A stretch of DNA of 64,000 bases, taken from assembly GCA_025765615.1 (NCBI GenBank), contig JAIVFJ010000110.1, positions 1 to 64,000 on the forward strand, given 5' to 3'. The stretch's first letter is position 1; each line of letters starts with the position of its first letter. The notes beneath the pieces are model-generated. The model saw nothing but the letters and a program-made list of their open reading frames with translations, ran no database searches and was not told where the DNA came from. Below, piece after piece: positions 42,541 to 52,402 of this stretch. A program made the position numbers and the translations under genes. This DNA comes from Zopfochytrium polystomum. Taxonomy: Eukaryota; Chytridiomycota; Chytridiomycetes; Chytridiales; Chytridiaceae.

Positions 42541-42551
42541 ATAATTCACTT
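42541..42551 (+). promoter_or_regulatory. Self-priming primer-binding site of copy C
   Basis: ATAATTCACTT two bases after the LTR, complementary over 11 nt to AAGTGAATTAT (42458-42468) at the likely RNA 5' end. Confidence 0.75.
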
Positions 42552-42578
42552 CACCCTCTCCCACTACTCTCTGCCATC

Positions 42579-43502
42579 ATGTCTGACCCAAACAACACCT
42601 TCCCTGATGCAACTGCCTTCCAAGCCTTGATGGACCAATTACAAGCCCTCTCAAGACAGACACACCAACTTCAAGAACAAGTCCTTCACCAGCAGCACCA
42701 GCTTCAACAACAACTTCACCAACAAGAACATCAAGCTCTTCCCCTGCCTCAAGCCAACCAAGCAAGAGAGCCCAAGGTTCCCAGCCCTGACAAGTTCACT
42801 GGGCTGGCCAAAGACCTTAGGAACTTCATGGCCACTGTGGAGAATGTCATCCTTCTCCAACCTTCAAGATTTCCCAGTGAGCAAGTCAAGGTTCTTTTCA
42901 CAAGCACCCTCCTGTCTGGTCAAGCTCAATCATGGTACAGATCTCTCCCAAGCACACCCACCACCCTGCAAGAGCTCTGGGAGGGGCTGGAAGCTACCTT
43001 TGGTGACCCCTACGCATCTTGGACAGCAAGATCCAAGCTCAAGCATATCAAGCAAGGAAAGCAATCTTGTGTGGCCTACACCAACCAATTCAAGCAACTA
43101 GCCAGAGACTCTGGATACAATGATGCAGCTCTGATGGAGCTGTACCATGATGGTCTCCATGAGTCCATCCAAGACATGCTCTCCCAGTCTCTGCACATCC
43201 CTGAGACCTTGGAAGAGTACATTCTCCTTGCCATCAAGATTGACAACAGACTCTACTCCAAGAGGCTGAAGCAAAGACAAGTAGGAACTACATCAAGACC
43301 TACCCCAGTCCCTCAAGCTCTTACAGTTCCTGAACCCATGCAAGTGGATGCAGTTGAGACACTTCCTAAGGGTCCTCTGAGCCAAAAGGAGAAAACAAGG
43401 AGGGCCCAGCAGGGACTGTGTTTCTACTGTGGCTCCAAGGAGCATGCTGTCAAGGACTGCCCAAGGAAGAAGCACCCAAACTCCCAGGTCCAGGCTCACT
43501 GA
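42579..43502 (+). CDS. gag: Copy C Gag with zinc knuckle
   Basis: 307 residues, same layout as the Gag of copy B: Gln-rich N-terminus, capsid core and a CCHC knuckle (CFYCGSKEHAVKDC). It differs from B at very few positions (for example SQKEKT in place of SQEEKT). It stops at 43500-43502 and overlaps pol by 85 nt. Confidence 0.94.
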   Translation: MSDPNNTFPDATAFQALMDQLQALSRQTHQLQEQVLHQQHQLQQQLHQQEHQALPLPQANQAREPKVPSPDKFTGLAKDLRNFMATVENVILLQPSRFPSEQVKVLFTSTLLSGQAQSWYRSLPSTPTTLQELWEGLEATFGDPYASWTARSKLKHIKQGKQSCVAYTNQFKQLARDSGYNDAALMELYHDGLHESIQDMLSQSLHIPETLEEYILLAIKIDNRLYSKRLKQRQVGTTSRPTPVPQALTVPEPMQVDAVETLPKGPLSQKEKTRRAQQGLCFYCGSKEHAVKDCPRKKHPNSQVQAH

Positions 43503-45787
43503 GGGGCAATTCCCTGGACCCTCCTCCAAGCTGCCCCTGTTTCATCACCACCACCAGCACCACAAACACCTCAGATTCCAAGCCCCACCAACTCACCATG
43601 GATGTCAAGATTCAACTCTCACCCAAGTCAACCATCACAACCAAGGCCCTTATAGACTCTGGATCATCCTGCAACATCATTGATGCCACCCTTGCCAAGT
43701 CTTGTGCCATTCCTACGGTCAAGAAATCCACACCCCTCAAGGTTCACTTTGCCAATCATGCTCTGTTCAAGGAAATCAGCCATGAAACCAAGCTAAACCT
43801 CCACATCCAAGACTTTCCACCATCCATGGTCAACCTGGAAGTATTGGATCTTGGCTCACCCACATTCTCTGTCATCCTGGGATTACCATGGCTGCAAGCC
43901 CAGAACCCTGCCATTGATTGGGTCACTGGTCAAGTCCAACCTCCACCAATTGGAACAGTCACCCAAAACTCAAGTCAAGCCTCCAAGTCTCATGCTCTCA
44001 AGTCCCTGATTCAAGGCTCTCAGCCTAGTATCCAAGGTCAACCACAAATGACAGCTCCAGTATCAGCCTGCAGCTCACAGATCCCAGCCAAGATTCAAGT
44101 TTCACAGTTCACAGTTCATAGTCAAGATTCCAGCACAGCTCATAGAGCTCACAGTCATGGCCAAGTCTGTAGTTCACAGAACCCACAGTCAAAGATTCAA
44201 GTACCACAGTTCACAGTCCAAATTCAAGATTCAAGCTCCACAGCTCACAGTCTTTGCCAAGAACAGAACCCTCAGTCAAAGATTCAAGAATCACAGTTCC
44301 CAGTCAACAATTCAAGCCCCACTGCTGATGAGCACAGAAGGACAGACCTTGCACCTGAAGGGGGAGATGGTTTCACCCCACCATCCAAGACACACCTTTC
44401 ACTGCTTCCTGAGAGTGTGTGGGCCTATGCTATTTCCAAGGACCCCAAGCCTCACAAGATTCAAATCAGCCAAGAAGAGGAAAAACTTGAGATACTCAAG
44501 ACAAGGCATGATGCAGCAACAGCTGGACACCCAGGAGAGCACAAGACATATGAGCTTGTTTCCAGAGACTTCTACTGGCCAGGCATGAGGAAGTACATCA
44601 AGAACTATGTCAGCAGCTGTGAAACCTGTCAAAGAAACAAATCCAGCAGACACAAGCCCTATGGACTTCTGGAGCCCCTCCCAATTGCCATCAGCCCTTG
44701 GTCATCAATATCCATGGACTTCATTGTGAAACTGCCCCCATCCCATGGATTTGACTCTATCCTTGTTGTCATCTGCAGAAGGACAAAGTTGGCCCATTTC
44801 ATCCCCTGCACTGAGAATATAGATGCACAAGGAACAGCAGACCTGTTTTTGCAGCACATATTCAGGCTCCATGGGCTGCCTCAGTCAATCGTCAGTGACA
44901 GAGGACCACAGTTCAGATCTCAATTTTGGAAAGCACTCACAGCAGCCCTTGGAATCAAGTCTCAACTGTCAACTGCTTATCACCCTCAGACTGATGGACA
45001 AACAGAAAGAACAAACCAGACTCTGGAGCAGTATTTGAGGTGCTGTGTCAGCTATCAACAGGATGATTGGCCCACCCTCCTTCTGCTGGCAGAATTTGCT
45101 CTCAACAATTCTCTCCACTCAAGCACCCAGCTATCTCCGTTCTTTGCAACCTATGGCTTCAATCCAAGAGGAGATCTTCTGGGACAAGAGACCCCATCCA
45201 ATGTCCAAGCTCCTGCTGTGGCTTCACACTTGCATAAGCTCAAGATCTTCAGCACCTTCCTGGACTCCACCCTGAAGCGAGCCCGAGAAGATGCCTCAAG
45301 ATTTGCCAACACTCACAGAATGGACCATGACCTTGCTGTGGGTCAGCAAGTTTGGCTTCTGAGGAAGAACTTGCAGACCAAAAGACCAAGTCCCAAGCTA
45401 GACAACCTCAAGTTGGGTCCTTTCAAGATCTTGGAGCAAATCAATCCAGTCACCTTCAAGCTGGACCTCCCTGCATCCATGAAGATCCACCCAGTTTTCC
45501 ATGTCAGCCTTTTGGAGAAGTTTGTGGCCAATTCCATTCCAGGCAGAGTTGTTCCTCCTCCTCCTCCAGTTGAGGTAGAAGGTGAAGAGGAATTTGAGGT
45601 TGAACAAATCTTGGATGCCAAGTGGATTGGAAGGACACTCAAGTTCCTTGTTAAGTGGAAAGGTTACTCAGATGCTGACAACACCTGGGAACCTGAGTCA
45701 AACCTCACTCACTGCCAAGACCTTCTGCTCAAGTTCAAGACCAGGTACCCCACCAAGTTGCAGAAGAGGCCTAAAAGGGGGAGATGA
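43475..45787 (+). CDS. pol: Copy C Pol: protease-integrase-chromodomain, no RT
   Basis: Entered by a -1 slip at CCCAAAC (43475-43481); the open frame is 43418-45787 (789 codons). Same order as copy B: DSGSSCNIID protease, Ser/Gln-rich linker, H2C2-DDE integrase, chromodomain. The linker is 20 residues longer (an added SIQGQPQMTAPVSACSSQ segment, also present in the old copy A), so B has lost it. No RT or RNase H. All catalytic residues visible in B are kept. Confidence 0.95.
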   Translation, partial: PKLPGPGSLRGNSLDPPPSCPCFITTTSTTNTSDSKPHQLTMDVKIQLSPKSTITTKALIDSGSSCNIIDATLAKSCAIPTVKKSTPLKVHFANHALFKEISHETKLNLHIQDFPPSMVNLEVLDLGSPTFSVILGLPWLQAQNPAIDWVTGQVQPPPIGTVTQNSSQASKSHALKSLIQGSQPSIQGQPQMTAPVSACSSQIPAKIQVSQFTVHSQDSSTAHRAHSHGQVCSSQNPQSKIQVPQFTVQIQDSSSTAHSLCQEQNPQSKIQESQFPVNNSSPTADEHRRTDLAPEGGDGFTPPSKTHLSLLPESVWAYAISKDPKPHKIQISQEEEKLEILKTRHDAATAGHPGEHKTYELVSRDFYWPGMRKYIKNYVSSCETCQRNKSSRHKPYGLLEPLPIAISPWSSISMDFIVKLPPSHGFDSILVVICRRTKLAHFIPCTENIDAQGTADLFLQHIFRLHGLPQSIVSDRGPQFRSQFWKALTAALGIKSQLSTAYHPQTDGQTERTNQTLEQYLRCCVSYQQDDWPTLLLLAEFALNNSLHSSTQLSPFFATYGFNPRGDLLGQETPSNVQAPAVASHLHKLKIFSTFLDSTLKRAREDASRFANTHRMDHDLAVGQQVWLLRKNLQTKRPSPKLDNLKLGPFKILEQINPVTFKLDLPASMKIHPVFHVSLLEKFVANSIPGRVVPPPPPVEVEGEEEFEVEQILDAKWIGRTLKFLVKWKGYSDADNTWEPESNLTHCQDLLLKFKTRYPTKLQKRPKRGR

Positions 45788-46185
45788 TGTTATGAATCAC
45801 CCTCTGGAAACCTCTGGAACCTTCTAGAACATTCCTTCATGGAACCTTCTGGAACCTTCTGGAACATTCTAGAACATTCCTTCATGGAACATTCTGGAAC
45901 CTTCTGGAACCTTCTAGAACATTCCTTCATGGAACCTTGTGGAACCTTCTGGAACCTTCTTTGCTTTCCTGACTTGTCTTGTTGTCATTGGTATCATTGG
46001 TATCATTGTATTACTAATTGCTCTTTCTGGAACTTTCTTTGAGTCTTGACAAGGAAGACTCTCAAAAGGTATAAAAGGGGGATGGGGGACCTGTCCCATC
46101 CCTCAAGTGAATTATTGTTTCCAATACAATCATCACTCCTCTCAGTTCCTTGTCTGCCTTGTCCTGTCCTGCCCTGTTCCTGACA
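45788..46185 (+). repeat. 3' LTR of copy C
   Basis: 398 bp, identical by eye to the 5' LTR; preceded by AAAAGGGGGAGATGA and followed by CAATT. Confidence 0.96.
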
Positions 46186-46455
46186 CAATTGTTCAAAGTT
46201 GGACGAGATATTTGCTAAACGACCAGAGTACGAATTTCTTGCAGAGTTACAAGAACAGGTTGAACAACGTCTTGATGATTTTCTGAACGCTGAAGTTAGA
46301 AAAGTTCTCGAAAAACATTGCCCGAGTGAAATTGAAGGATGTCTGGAATGGGCCGATCCATTTTCAAGTCCACGGTTTTTTTTGGGAGACGAGTGAAATA
46401 TAAATGTTCAATAATGTTTTACGACATTATGTTATTGAAAACGTTAAATGGTACT

Positions 46456-48077
46456 TTATGAGTAGTAGTAACTTTTACTTGTCACCCAAACAAGTCCATA
46501 CTTCTCATACAACATTTTTACTCTCTCGCCAAAAGCGACCTGCCCAAACCATGTTTCATCTCCCTCCAACACTGACTTCCAAATGGAAATAATATCAGTC
46601 GACAGCACACGTCTGAAATCAGGACCACGTGAGCAAATCATAGAGGATTCCTTGGACGCCCTCAATTCAAAAAACTTCGAATCCTCACAGAAGACTGCCT
46701 CCACCCATACTTCCTTCAAGCAGCTGGCGACATTGTTTGAAATCACGAGTCCAGAGCCAGGATCCAACATTTGAGCAACATAATCCAGTTCCGGTGATTG
46801 AACGTCAGATTCAGGGGGTAATTCAAGATGACTTATAGTGTGCGGATAATGATTGTTTGATTAAGCAGAAAGGAGATGCATCAGAGAATGTGTAATCCTA
46901 GGAGATGCTAAACGGAAACCAACGACTCGTTTGCAAAGCAGGCGGACAGCTTTCATCACTCAGAATCCACGCCAGAGAGAAACTACCTTGAGAGAGGAAT
47001 CAAGTCTCCTGCGACCTCAGGGTTACCTTTCGACAAAGCGGTTCCAATAATCGAAGATGCCTCTCAATGAATGCTTTATAGACGGGGGCATCAGACTTGT
47101 CGATTTCAAGTTCGGAGATGGTTTGTAGCATAGTGTCAAGTGCGAGTCCCATCACCTTGTCTGAATCCAAGAAACAAACAAACCATACAGGCTGTTTACC
47201 GCAATTGTTGGGATCCATTTCTCAAACCACAATTTGTTTCCAAAAATGGAATCCAATAAGGACTGGTACAAATAGACCGAAAAACACGAGTTGGTTCTGA
47301 CCATTGTGTCTTGACAGTGAATTCAAGTACATAAAGGAGATCCCATGCTTGATGGACACTGTCTGCAGAGAGTGCTGGAATAAGTGCCAAAACAGCTGAA
47401 ACAAGCAGTTGCAAAAATGGATCAAATTCTGGCTCAGATTCATTTTCAACTGTAATTGATATCTTTTTGCTACATTCAACAAGGAATTCAAGATGGGTTT
47501 GGACATAGGTTTCCAAGTATTGAAGAGCTTCCATAGCTTGATCGCTGTCAAAGCTGCTGATCAGTAAGTTGATGAGAGGACCGTCACCACGATGAACTCT
47601 ATCAATCATGCCCTTCCAGAATTTCAAACGCATCTCAAATGGCCTCAGCCGAAGGGACTGCCCGACCTCGAAGGAAGAGTTTATAGCTTGGGCTGAAAGA
47701 TTGTCCAAATGGCAGGCAGGGGGTTGGACGATGCTATCTACGGGAAATAGAAAGGGAATTGATTGTAAAATCGCATGATCTTCCTCTGAACCATAAAGAT
47801 CAAACGCGTAGGATAGATCTATGTAGCTCCAAACAGCAACCAATGTGGAGAAGAAGAAAGGGCTATGGAACTTCTTTGGCCCGCAGTGCTTCGTAACTGA
47901 CAAGAGCGCAATTTGGAGGATTGGATCAATAAGAAATGGCTTTACAAAACGACGTCCAACGACTGATCGGGCAAGGGAGCAGCAGCAAGAGAGTCTAGTA
48001 AGATCCAAGAAGGTCAGCAAGCTGAAGATGGCACAGATGACTTCTTCGGGAAGGCGAAAAAGGAGCTGGTGATGCAT
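46456..48077 (-). pseudogene. Decayed paralogue of the F-box-like gene at 48,748
   Basis: Starts at ATG 48077 (MHHQLLFRLPEEVICAIFSLL) and reads SCCCSLARSVVGRRFVKPFL, matching the start of the neighbour gene on the same strand. The frame breaks near 47,220 (FLETNCGLRN then stop), continues in another frame to about 47,000 (FIERHLRLLEPLCRK), then jumps to the last 130 residues (MLDPGSGLVISNNVASCLKE ... GERVKMLYEKYGLVW, stop 46456). The middle third of the protein is missing. It is a tandem duplicate with a frameshift and an internal deletion. Whether a shortened product is made cannot be told. Confidence 0.8.
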
Positions 48078-48747
48078 GTCGTACAGAGATCGCGACTGTC
48101 GATCGAACGTCGGATGGTTAAAGATAAGCAAGATCAAAAGAACAGATCGCACCAAAGAGTTGCATTACTTGGTGAGAACGACGACAGGAAGGGAGGCGGC
48201 AAGTCAAGGGCGAGCGTGACAAGGCGTTCTTTCAGAACAAGCATGACAAGTCGTGCATCATGTGAAAGGTCTTGGCATAGGAGGAGAGAATAATATAAGA
48301 AAAAAAATCATATAAACTGTTTCGTGTGGAGAGAGAGTAGTGAGAGAAATGTAGAACCAGATATCCAATAAAGACGAAATACAATTGATCATATATAGTG
48401 TGGGGGGAATGCTAAAGAATAAGATAAGAAAAAAAATCAAAAAAAATTCAAAGAATATGTGAAGTAATGTGAAGTAATGTAAAGTAAAGAAGTGAAGTAG
48501 TTAAGTGGAGTAAGTGAACAAGATGTTCAATAAAGGTAACGTCCAACGACATTATGTGAGTGAATATGTTAGTTGGTGTGTCGGGAATGGGCGTTCAAAA
48601 ATATGGACATAATTAATGGAAGTCTGTTCAACGTAAAACAATAAGGAGATTTGAAAAGAAATGAGGGAGAATATTTTTTGATATGATACGATATGTGTGT
48701 TAGGTATATCGAGCGTGTTGGGAATGGGCGGTTGACAAGTCGTTCCT
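48078..48747. other. AT-rich spacer between tandem paralogues
   Basis: AT-rich, with repeats of GTGAAGTAATGTAAAGTAA type around 48460-48500. No gene seen. Confidence 0.5.
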
Positions 48748-51432
48748 TTATTCGTTTGCCCAGACAAGCCCATACTTCTTATACAGCATTTTCACCCTCT
48801 CACCAAATGAAACATTCATGTACCATTCTTCCTTCCTCTCCAATGCATCTTTCCATGCTGAGATAACCTTACCCGACAAGACTCTCCGAAACCCAAAGCC
48901 TGCTTCCTCAGATCGCGTTAAATATACGAACCTTGCACTCCTGCAGAAGGTTGCCTGCACCCACACCTCTCTCAGACAACTTGCCACGACTTCCTCGTAA
49001 ACAAGACCAGACGCTGGTGCCAGCATCTGTGTCACAAAGTCCAGCTCTGGCGATGCCACCTCTGGTTCATCTGGGACCTCGACTGGATTGTGGATTTCTC
49101 CTGGCTGACTCGAGTACGCAGCTAGAAGAGACAATAGCGAGGCTGTTATACTTGGAGACACCATCGGGAATCCAACTACACTTTGGTGAAGCTGGCGAAC
49201 CACTTTCATAACAAGTGTTCCACTACGCAGATGATAATCCCGCTGGGCATGTTCAAGGGCTGCAGCCAATAACCTTTCTACATCGCTAATAGAAGCAGAT
49301 TTGGTGTTGATCAGGCCGGCCATCTGTTTCGCGGATGCTCTAGCCAATGTTTCGGTAAAAATCTCTGGGTCTTTGTGGCTTCTGTTCCAAAGCAAAGCCA
49401 CGTCCGCAAACTTCATCGGGCGGAGATGGTGTATCACTGATTCCAAAATGAGGGCACATTCTTCATAAGTCGACAATTTCTGCATCCAGTATTCATGAGC
49501 TATAATGTTGTACAAAAATAGCACCAAAGGCTGTACTCGCCCCGAAAATCCACGCTGTGCAAGGGCACCAATGACTGCAGGAAAGCCCAATTGGTGGATG
49601 TCAGGATCCATACTAGTTTCCAGAGAATATTGTGGGAGAATGAGAAGGATAGAATCGAGGATATCAATCAACATGCTTTCGTTCATGTCAAGGGCCAAAC
49701 GACTAATCAGTTTTCCAACGCCTTTTTGTTTGTTCAGCTGTGACACAAGGATAGGAATACAATGCTCAAGCAATTTCTGATGATGAAGCTCCAACTTGTT
49801 CTGGCACAGACAGTCCAGCAACTCCAGCCAAACCATGTCAATTGCAAGCACAAAAGCTGTCCTGAACCGTTCGCCCGACAACAAACTACAGAGTTTTGTC
49901 AAATCGACTTTACGCTTGAGCTTAACAGTGGAACGAAGATAGGTGAGATGCAAATCCTTGCCACCACAGATAGGAAGAACTGCCAGTGCAAGCGGGCTTG
50001 GTCGGACGCCTTCTTTGTGCTTCACGTCGATGTAAAAGTGAACAAGCTCCTCGACGTCTAATTGGACCTTGATCTTGGCCTTGTCGTCACCTACGTTACG
50101 CGGCCCCAAAGCCCAGGGTCCATTCAGAGCAGTCAACAGTTTATACAGGCGGCTGTCCAATAAGCTGACGCAGCTTTCCAATAATTTCCAGATCGCACCT
50201 TTGAACTGCAAGTTTTCGATGGTCCTTCTAATATCTGCAAGTGCAGCAATGATCTTTGGAGCGTGTTCCAAATTTACTACAGAACAAAAACGTTGCAAAA
50301 GTCGCAGTTGCCTGACGATAAATGCACGGTGATCATTCATATCTGACTTGTTCACTTCTCGTTCCTGAAATGCTTGTAGTAATGTATCCTCAGCAACTCC
50401 ATCCACATCAACATAACGAAGGTGTGCAATAAACTGAGATGCATCACTGAAATCACGAGGATTAAGGAAACGGATCACAAACTGTTTCCAAAATACTATC
50501 CAATCAGAACTGGCAGACACACAATCAGGAACGCTAGAAGAGGCCGGAAATGATGCTTTGGCGGTGAACACAAGCACACAGATGTGTTCCCAAGCTTGCC
50601 GGACCATTTCCATCGAGCGAGCAGCAAGTGCTGGAAGAAGTGATACAAGGGCCTCGACCAGCACCGATTGCAACCATGAGTTTTGTCCCATCGATTCGAC
50701 CTGCTCATTATCGTTATATTCACAATCGCTGTCATAGCTTTTGTGTTTGTTTTCCATTGCTTCATTCTCGACCATATCATAGCTTTCAGTAAAGAGTCGA
50801 ATACGAGATTCCAAGTAGTTGAATGCAGCTTCAGCCTGAACCGGGTCAAAACTGCGGGTAAGCAAGTACATATTATAATGGGTCTTCGGTGTCTCCATCA
50901 AGTCTTTCCAGAATGCAAATCGAATGTCAAAAGGTACCAGTGCAATAGAAAATCCCGGCTTCACGGTTCCATCCCCACAGTATGCATTCACAGCATCTGT
51001 GACAAGATGGTCTAGAAGTGGTTCCCCAAGTTCATCGAACTCGCTCAAGAGACATTCGATTGGAAATAGGATAGGGATCGACTTTATAGCTGTTACAGCA
51101 TCATCGATGTCCAAGCCCCGTATATCGAACGTGCAGCGCAAATCAATGCAGCATCGGATTGCAACCAGCACAGAAAATGAGGAAGGACCAGGCTCAGCTA
51201 ATCGATCGTCCCAGGGGTGGCGGCTAGCTTCTGTGGCTGAAGCTTTGGCTATGTGGAGCAGTGGGCGAAGCAGCAATGCAGGGACAACGTGGCCTCCGAC
51301 GACTGATCGGGCAAGGGTGCAGCAGTGAGACAGCTTTGCGAGATCGGAAAGCGTCAGGAAGCGGCAGACTGCAATCAGCACGTCGTCGGCAAGGCAAAAG
51401 AGTCGGGGGTTCATCGACGATTGAGTTGACAT
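48748..51432 (-). CDS. Large F-box-like helical protein
   Basis: About 894 residues in a single exon from ATG 51432 (MSTQSSMNPRLFC). Residues about 10-45, LADDVLIAVCRFLTLSDLAKLSHCC, fit an F-box (Leu-x-Asp-Asp-Val, then a Leu/Cys helix). The remainder is all-helical, without visible repeats or transmembrane segments, ending GERVKMLYKKYGLVWANE. F-box proteins recruit substrates to SCF ubiquitin ligases, but no substrate domain is recognised. It has a decayed tandem duplicate directly downstream (46456-48077). Codon use is AT-richer than that of the F-box/ankyrin-like gene at 22,557, in keeping with the surrounding island. Confidence 0.72.
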   Translation of the reverse strand: MSTQSSMNPRLFCLADDVLIAVCRFLTLSDLAKLSHCCTLARSVVGGHVVPALLLRPLLHIAKASATEASRHPWDDRLAEPGPSSFSVLVAIRCCIDLRCTFDIRGLDIDDAVTAIKSIPILFPIECLLSEFDELGEPLLDHLVTDAVNAYCGDGTVKPGFSIALVPFDIRFAFWKDLMETPKTHYNMYLLTRSFDPVQAEAAFNYLESRIRLFTESYDMVENEAMENKHKSYDSDCEYNDNEQVESMGQNSWLQSVLVEALVSLLPALAARSMEMVRQAWEHICVLVFTAKASFPASSSVPDCVSASSDWIVFWKQFVIRFLNPRDFSDASQFIAHLRYVDVDGVAEDTLLQAFQEREVNKSDMNDHRAFIVRQLRLLQRFCSVVNLEHAPKIIAALADIRRTIENLQFKGAIWKLLESCVSLLDSRLYKLLTALNGPWALGPRNVGDDKAKIKVQLDVEELVHFYIDVKHKEGVRPSPLALAVLPICGGKDLHLTYLRSTVKLKRKVDLTKLCSLLSGERFRTAFVLAIDMVWLELLDCLCQNKLELHHQKLLEHCIPILVSQLNKQKGVGKLISRLALDMNESMLIDILDSILLILPQYSLETSMDPDIHQLGFPAVIGALAQRGFSGRVQPLVLFLYNIIAHEYWMQKLSTYEECALILESVIHHLRPMKFADVALLWNRSHKDPEIFTETLARASAKQMAGLINTKSASISDVERLLAAALEHAQRDYHLRSGTLVMKVVRQLHQSVVGFPMVSPSITASLLSLLAAYSSQPGEIHNPVEVPDEPEVASPELDFVTQMLAPASGLVYEEVVASCLREVWVQATFCRSARFVYLTRSEEAGFGFRRVLSGKVISAWKDALERKEEWYMNVSFGERVKMLYKKYGLVWANE

Positions 51433-51519
51433 GTCAGGCACGATGAAATTTCTTTATTTTTTCAAAACCCCTTCACCACTTCCCACCACTATAACTGCTG
51501 ACCACGCTGTTTTTTTTTT

Positions 51520-52328
51520 TTACTTTGATCGAGCCCTCATTGTCTTTGCGGTTGTACTCGTACCAACTTTTCCAGTCTTTACAGCAGGGGTCATACTTGT
51601 CTTTCGTCTTGCAGGCGCTGCTTTCGCCTTGGTGTTAGGAGCGGCCTTTACTCGTTTGACTCGAGCTTTTGTCTTCGTCAAAACAGTCGCCTTGGGGTTG
51701 CTTCGACGTAGATTATTCAAGCGTCCGACAAAAGTATTCCAGTTTTGCTTCCAGGACGTTAATGCTTCGTTTGCCAGCTTGCGAAGTGTTGCTGCTTTCT
51801 TTGGCTGCTTCTCAAGGAATATTTTGAGAATTCTGTCTGCAAGGAGACAGAAGATTTAATATCCGAAAGTCAAGAAAATCAGGGACTGACCTTGGTGTGC
51901 TTTTGTTTGTTCGAAAAGCTTTTTAGAGTCAATGCCTTTGGTGCCTACTGTTCCACTTGATCCGCTCGGTTTGGAGCTTGCACGGAATCCTTGCACTCGA
52001 CTTCCGCTTCGGAAAGAGGACATAGCAGAACCGGAACCAGCGGCTCTTTTAGCACGAACGAGCTGAAAATGTTGAGTGTTACGGACAAAATAAGACAAAA
52101 ATTCAGGAAACATACTTCGGGAAACGATTTTAAACCGAATTTGAAGAAGGGAACAGGAGCTATCGGTGTGGGATCGTCGAGCGTGATCTGATTGAGAATC
52201 TTATTGGCGACTTCCTGGTCCGCTTTAGGGAGAGCCTTCACATAGTCCATCAGAGATTTCAGTTCATCCTTGTGGAAACCCCCAGGGAAACTTCCGCACT
52301 CAGGCTTTCCACCAAGAACGTTGCGCAC
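51520..52328 (-). CDS. Small basic protein of unknown function (three exons)
   Basis: Exons 52328-52116, 52062-51891 and 51836-51520, with GTATGT and GTCAGT donors and frame kept. The first exon (GGKPECGSFPGGFHKDELKSL, then PKADQEVANKILNQITLDD) looks folded. The second is Ser/Gly-rich (GSAMSSFRSGSRVQGF), and the last is Lys/Arg/Ala/Thr-rich (ATVLTKTKARVKRVK, PARRKTSMTPAVKTGK), like a nuclear or DNA-binding tail. The true start is not fixed: the frame is open upstream (CRLHKKSRVRNVL) without an ATG, so a further 5' exon is likely. It is divergently placed from the NACHT-WD40 remnant. Confidence 0.6.
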
Positions 52329-52402
52329 TCTCGATTTTTTGTGCAGACGACATCCTCGGCACCCATCAAGGCGTTTTCAATTTTTGCCTTATAGGCGGTC
52401 AT

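Larger units (their letters stand above)
42141..46185 (+). mobile_element. Ty3/gypsy chromodomain LTR element, copy C (full length, RT-less)
   Basis: A 4,045-bp element with LTRs 42141-42538 and 45788-46185 (398 bp each, identical by eye) and target-site duplication CAATT (42136-42140 and 46186-46190). It has the same architecture as copy B. The LTRs are 45 bp longer because of one more block of GAA/TTC pentamers. It sits inside the ORF starting at 41720. Intact frames and identical LTRs imply very recent movement. Confidence 0.96.
41720..46396 (+). pseudogene. Hypothetical ORF interrupted by copy C
   Basis: The ORF starts at 41720 (MNFASNVLKRMSNKAYIQII) and is cut at 42140. The rest resumes at 46191 after the retrotransposon (LDEIFAKRPEYEFLAELQEQ ... 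FSSPRFFLGDE, stop 46394-46396). Ignoring the element and one copy of the CAATT duplication, the two parts are in the same frame, about 205 residues in all. Composition is AT-rich and predicted helical, with FATWRYVSESERTVFKSRIEW and VEQRLDDFLNAEVRKVLEKH. I recognise no family. The intact frame apart from the insertion implies it was coding until recently. Confidence 0.72.
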
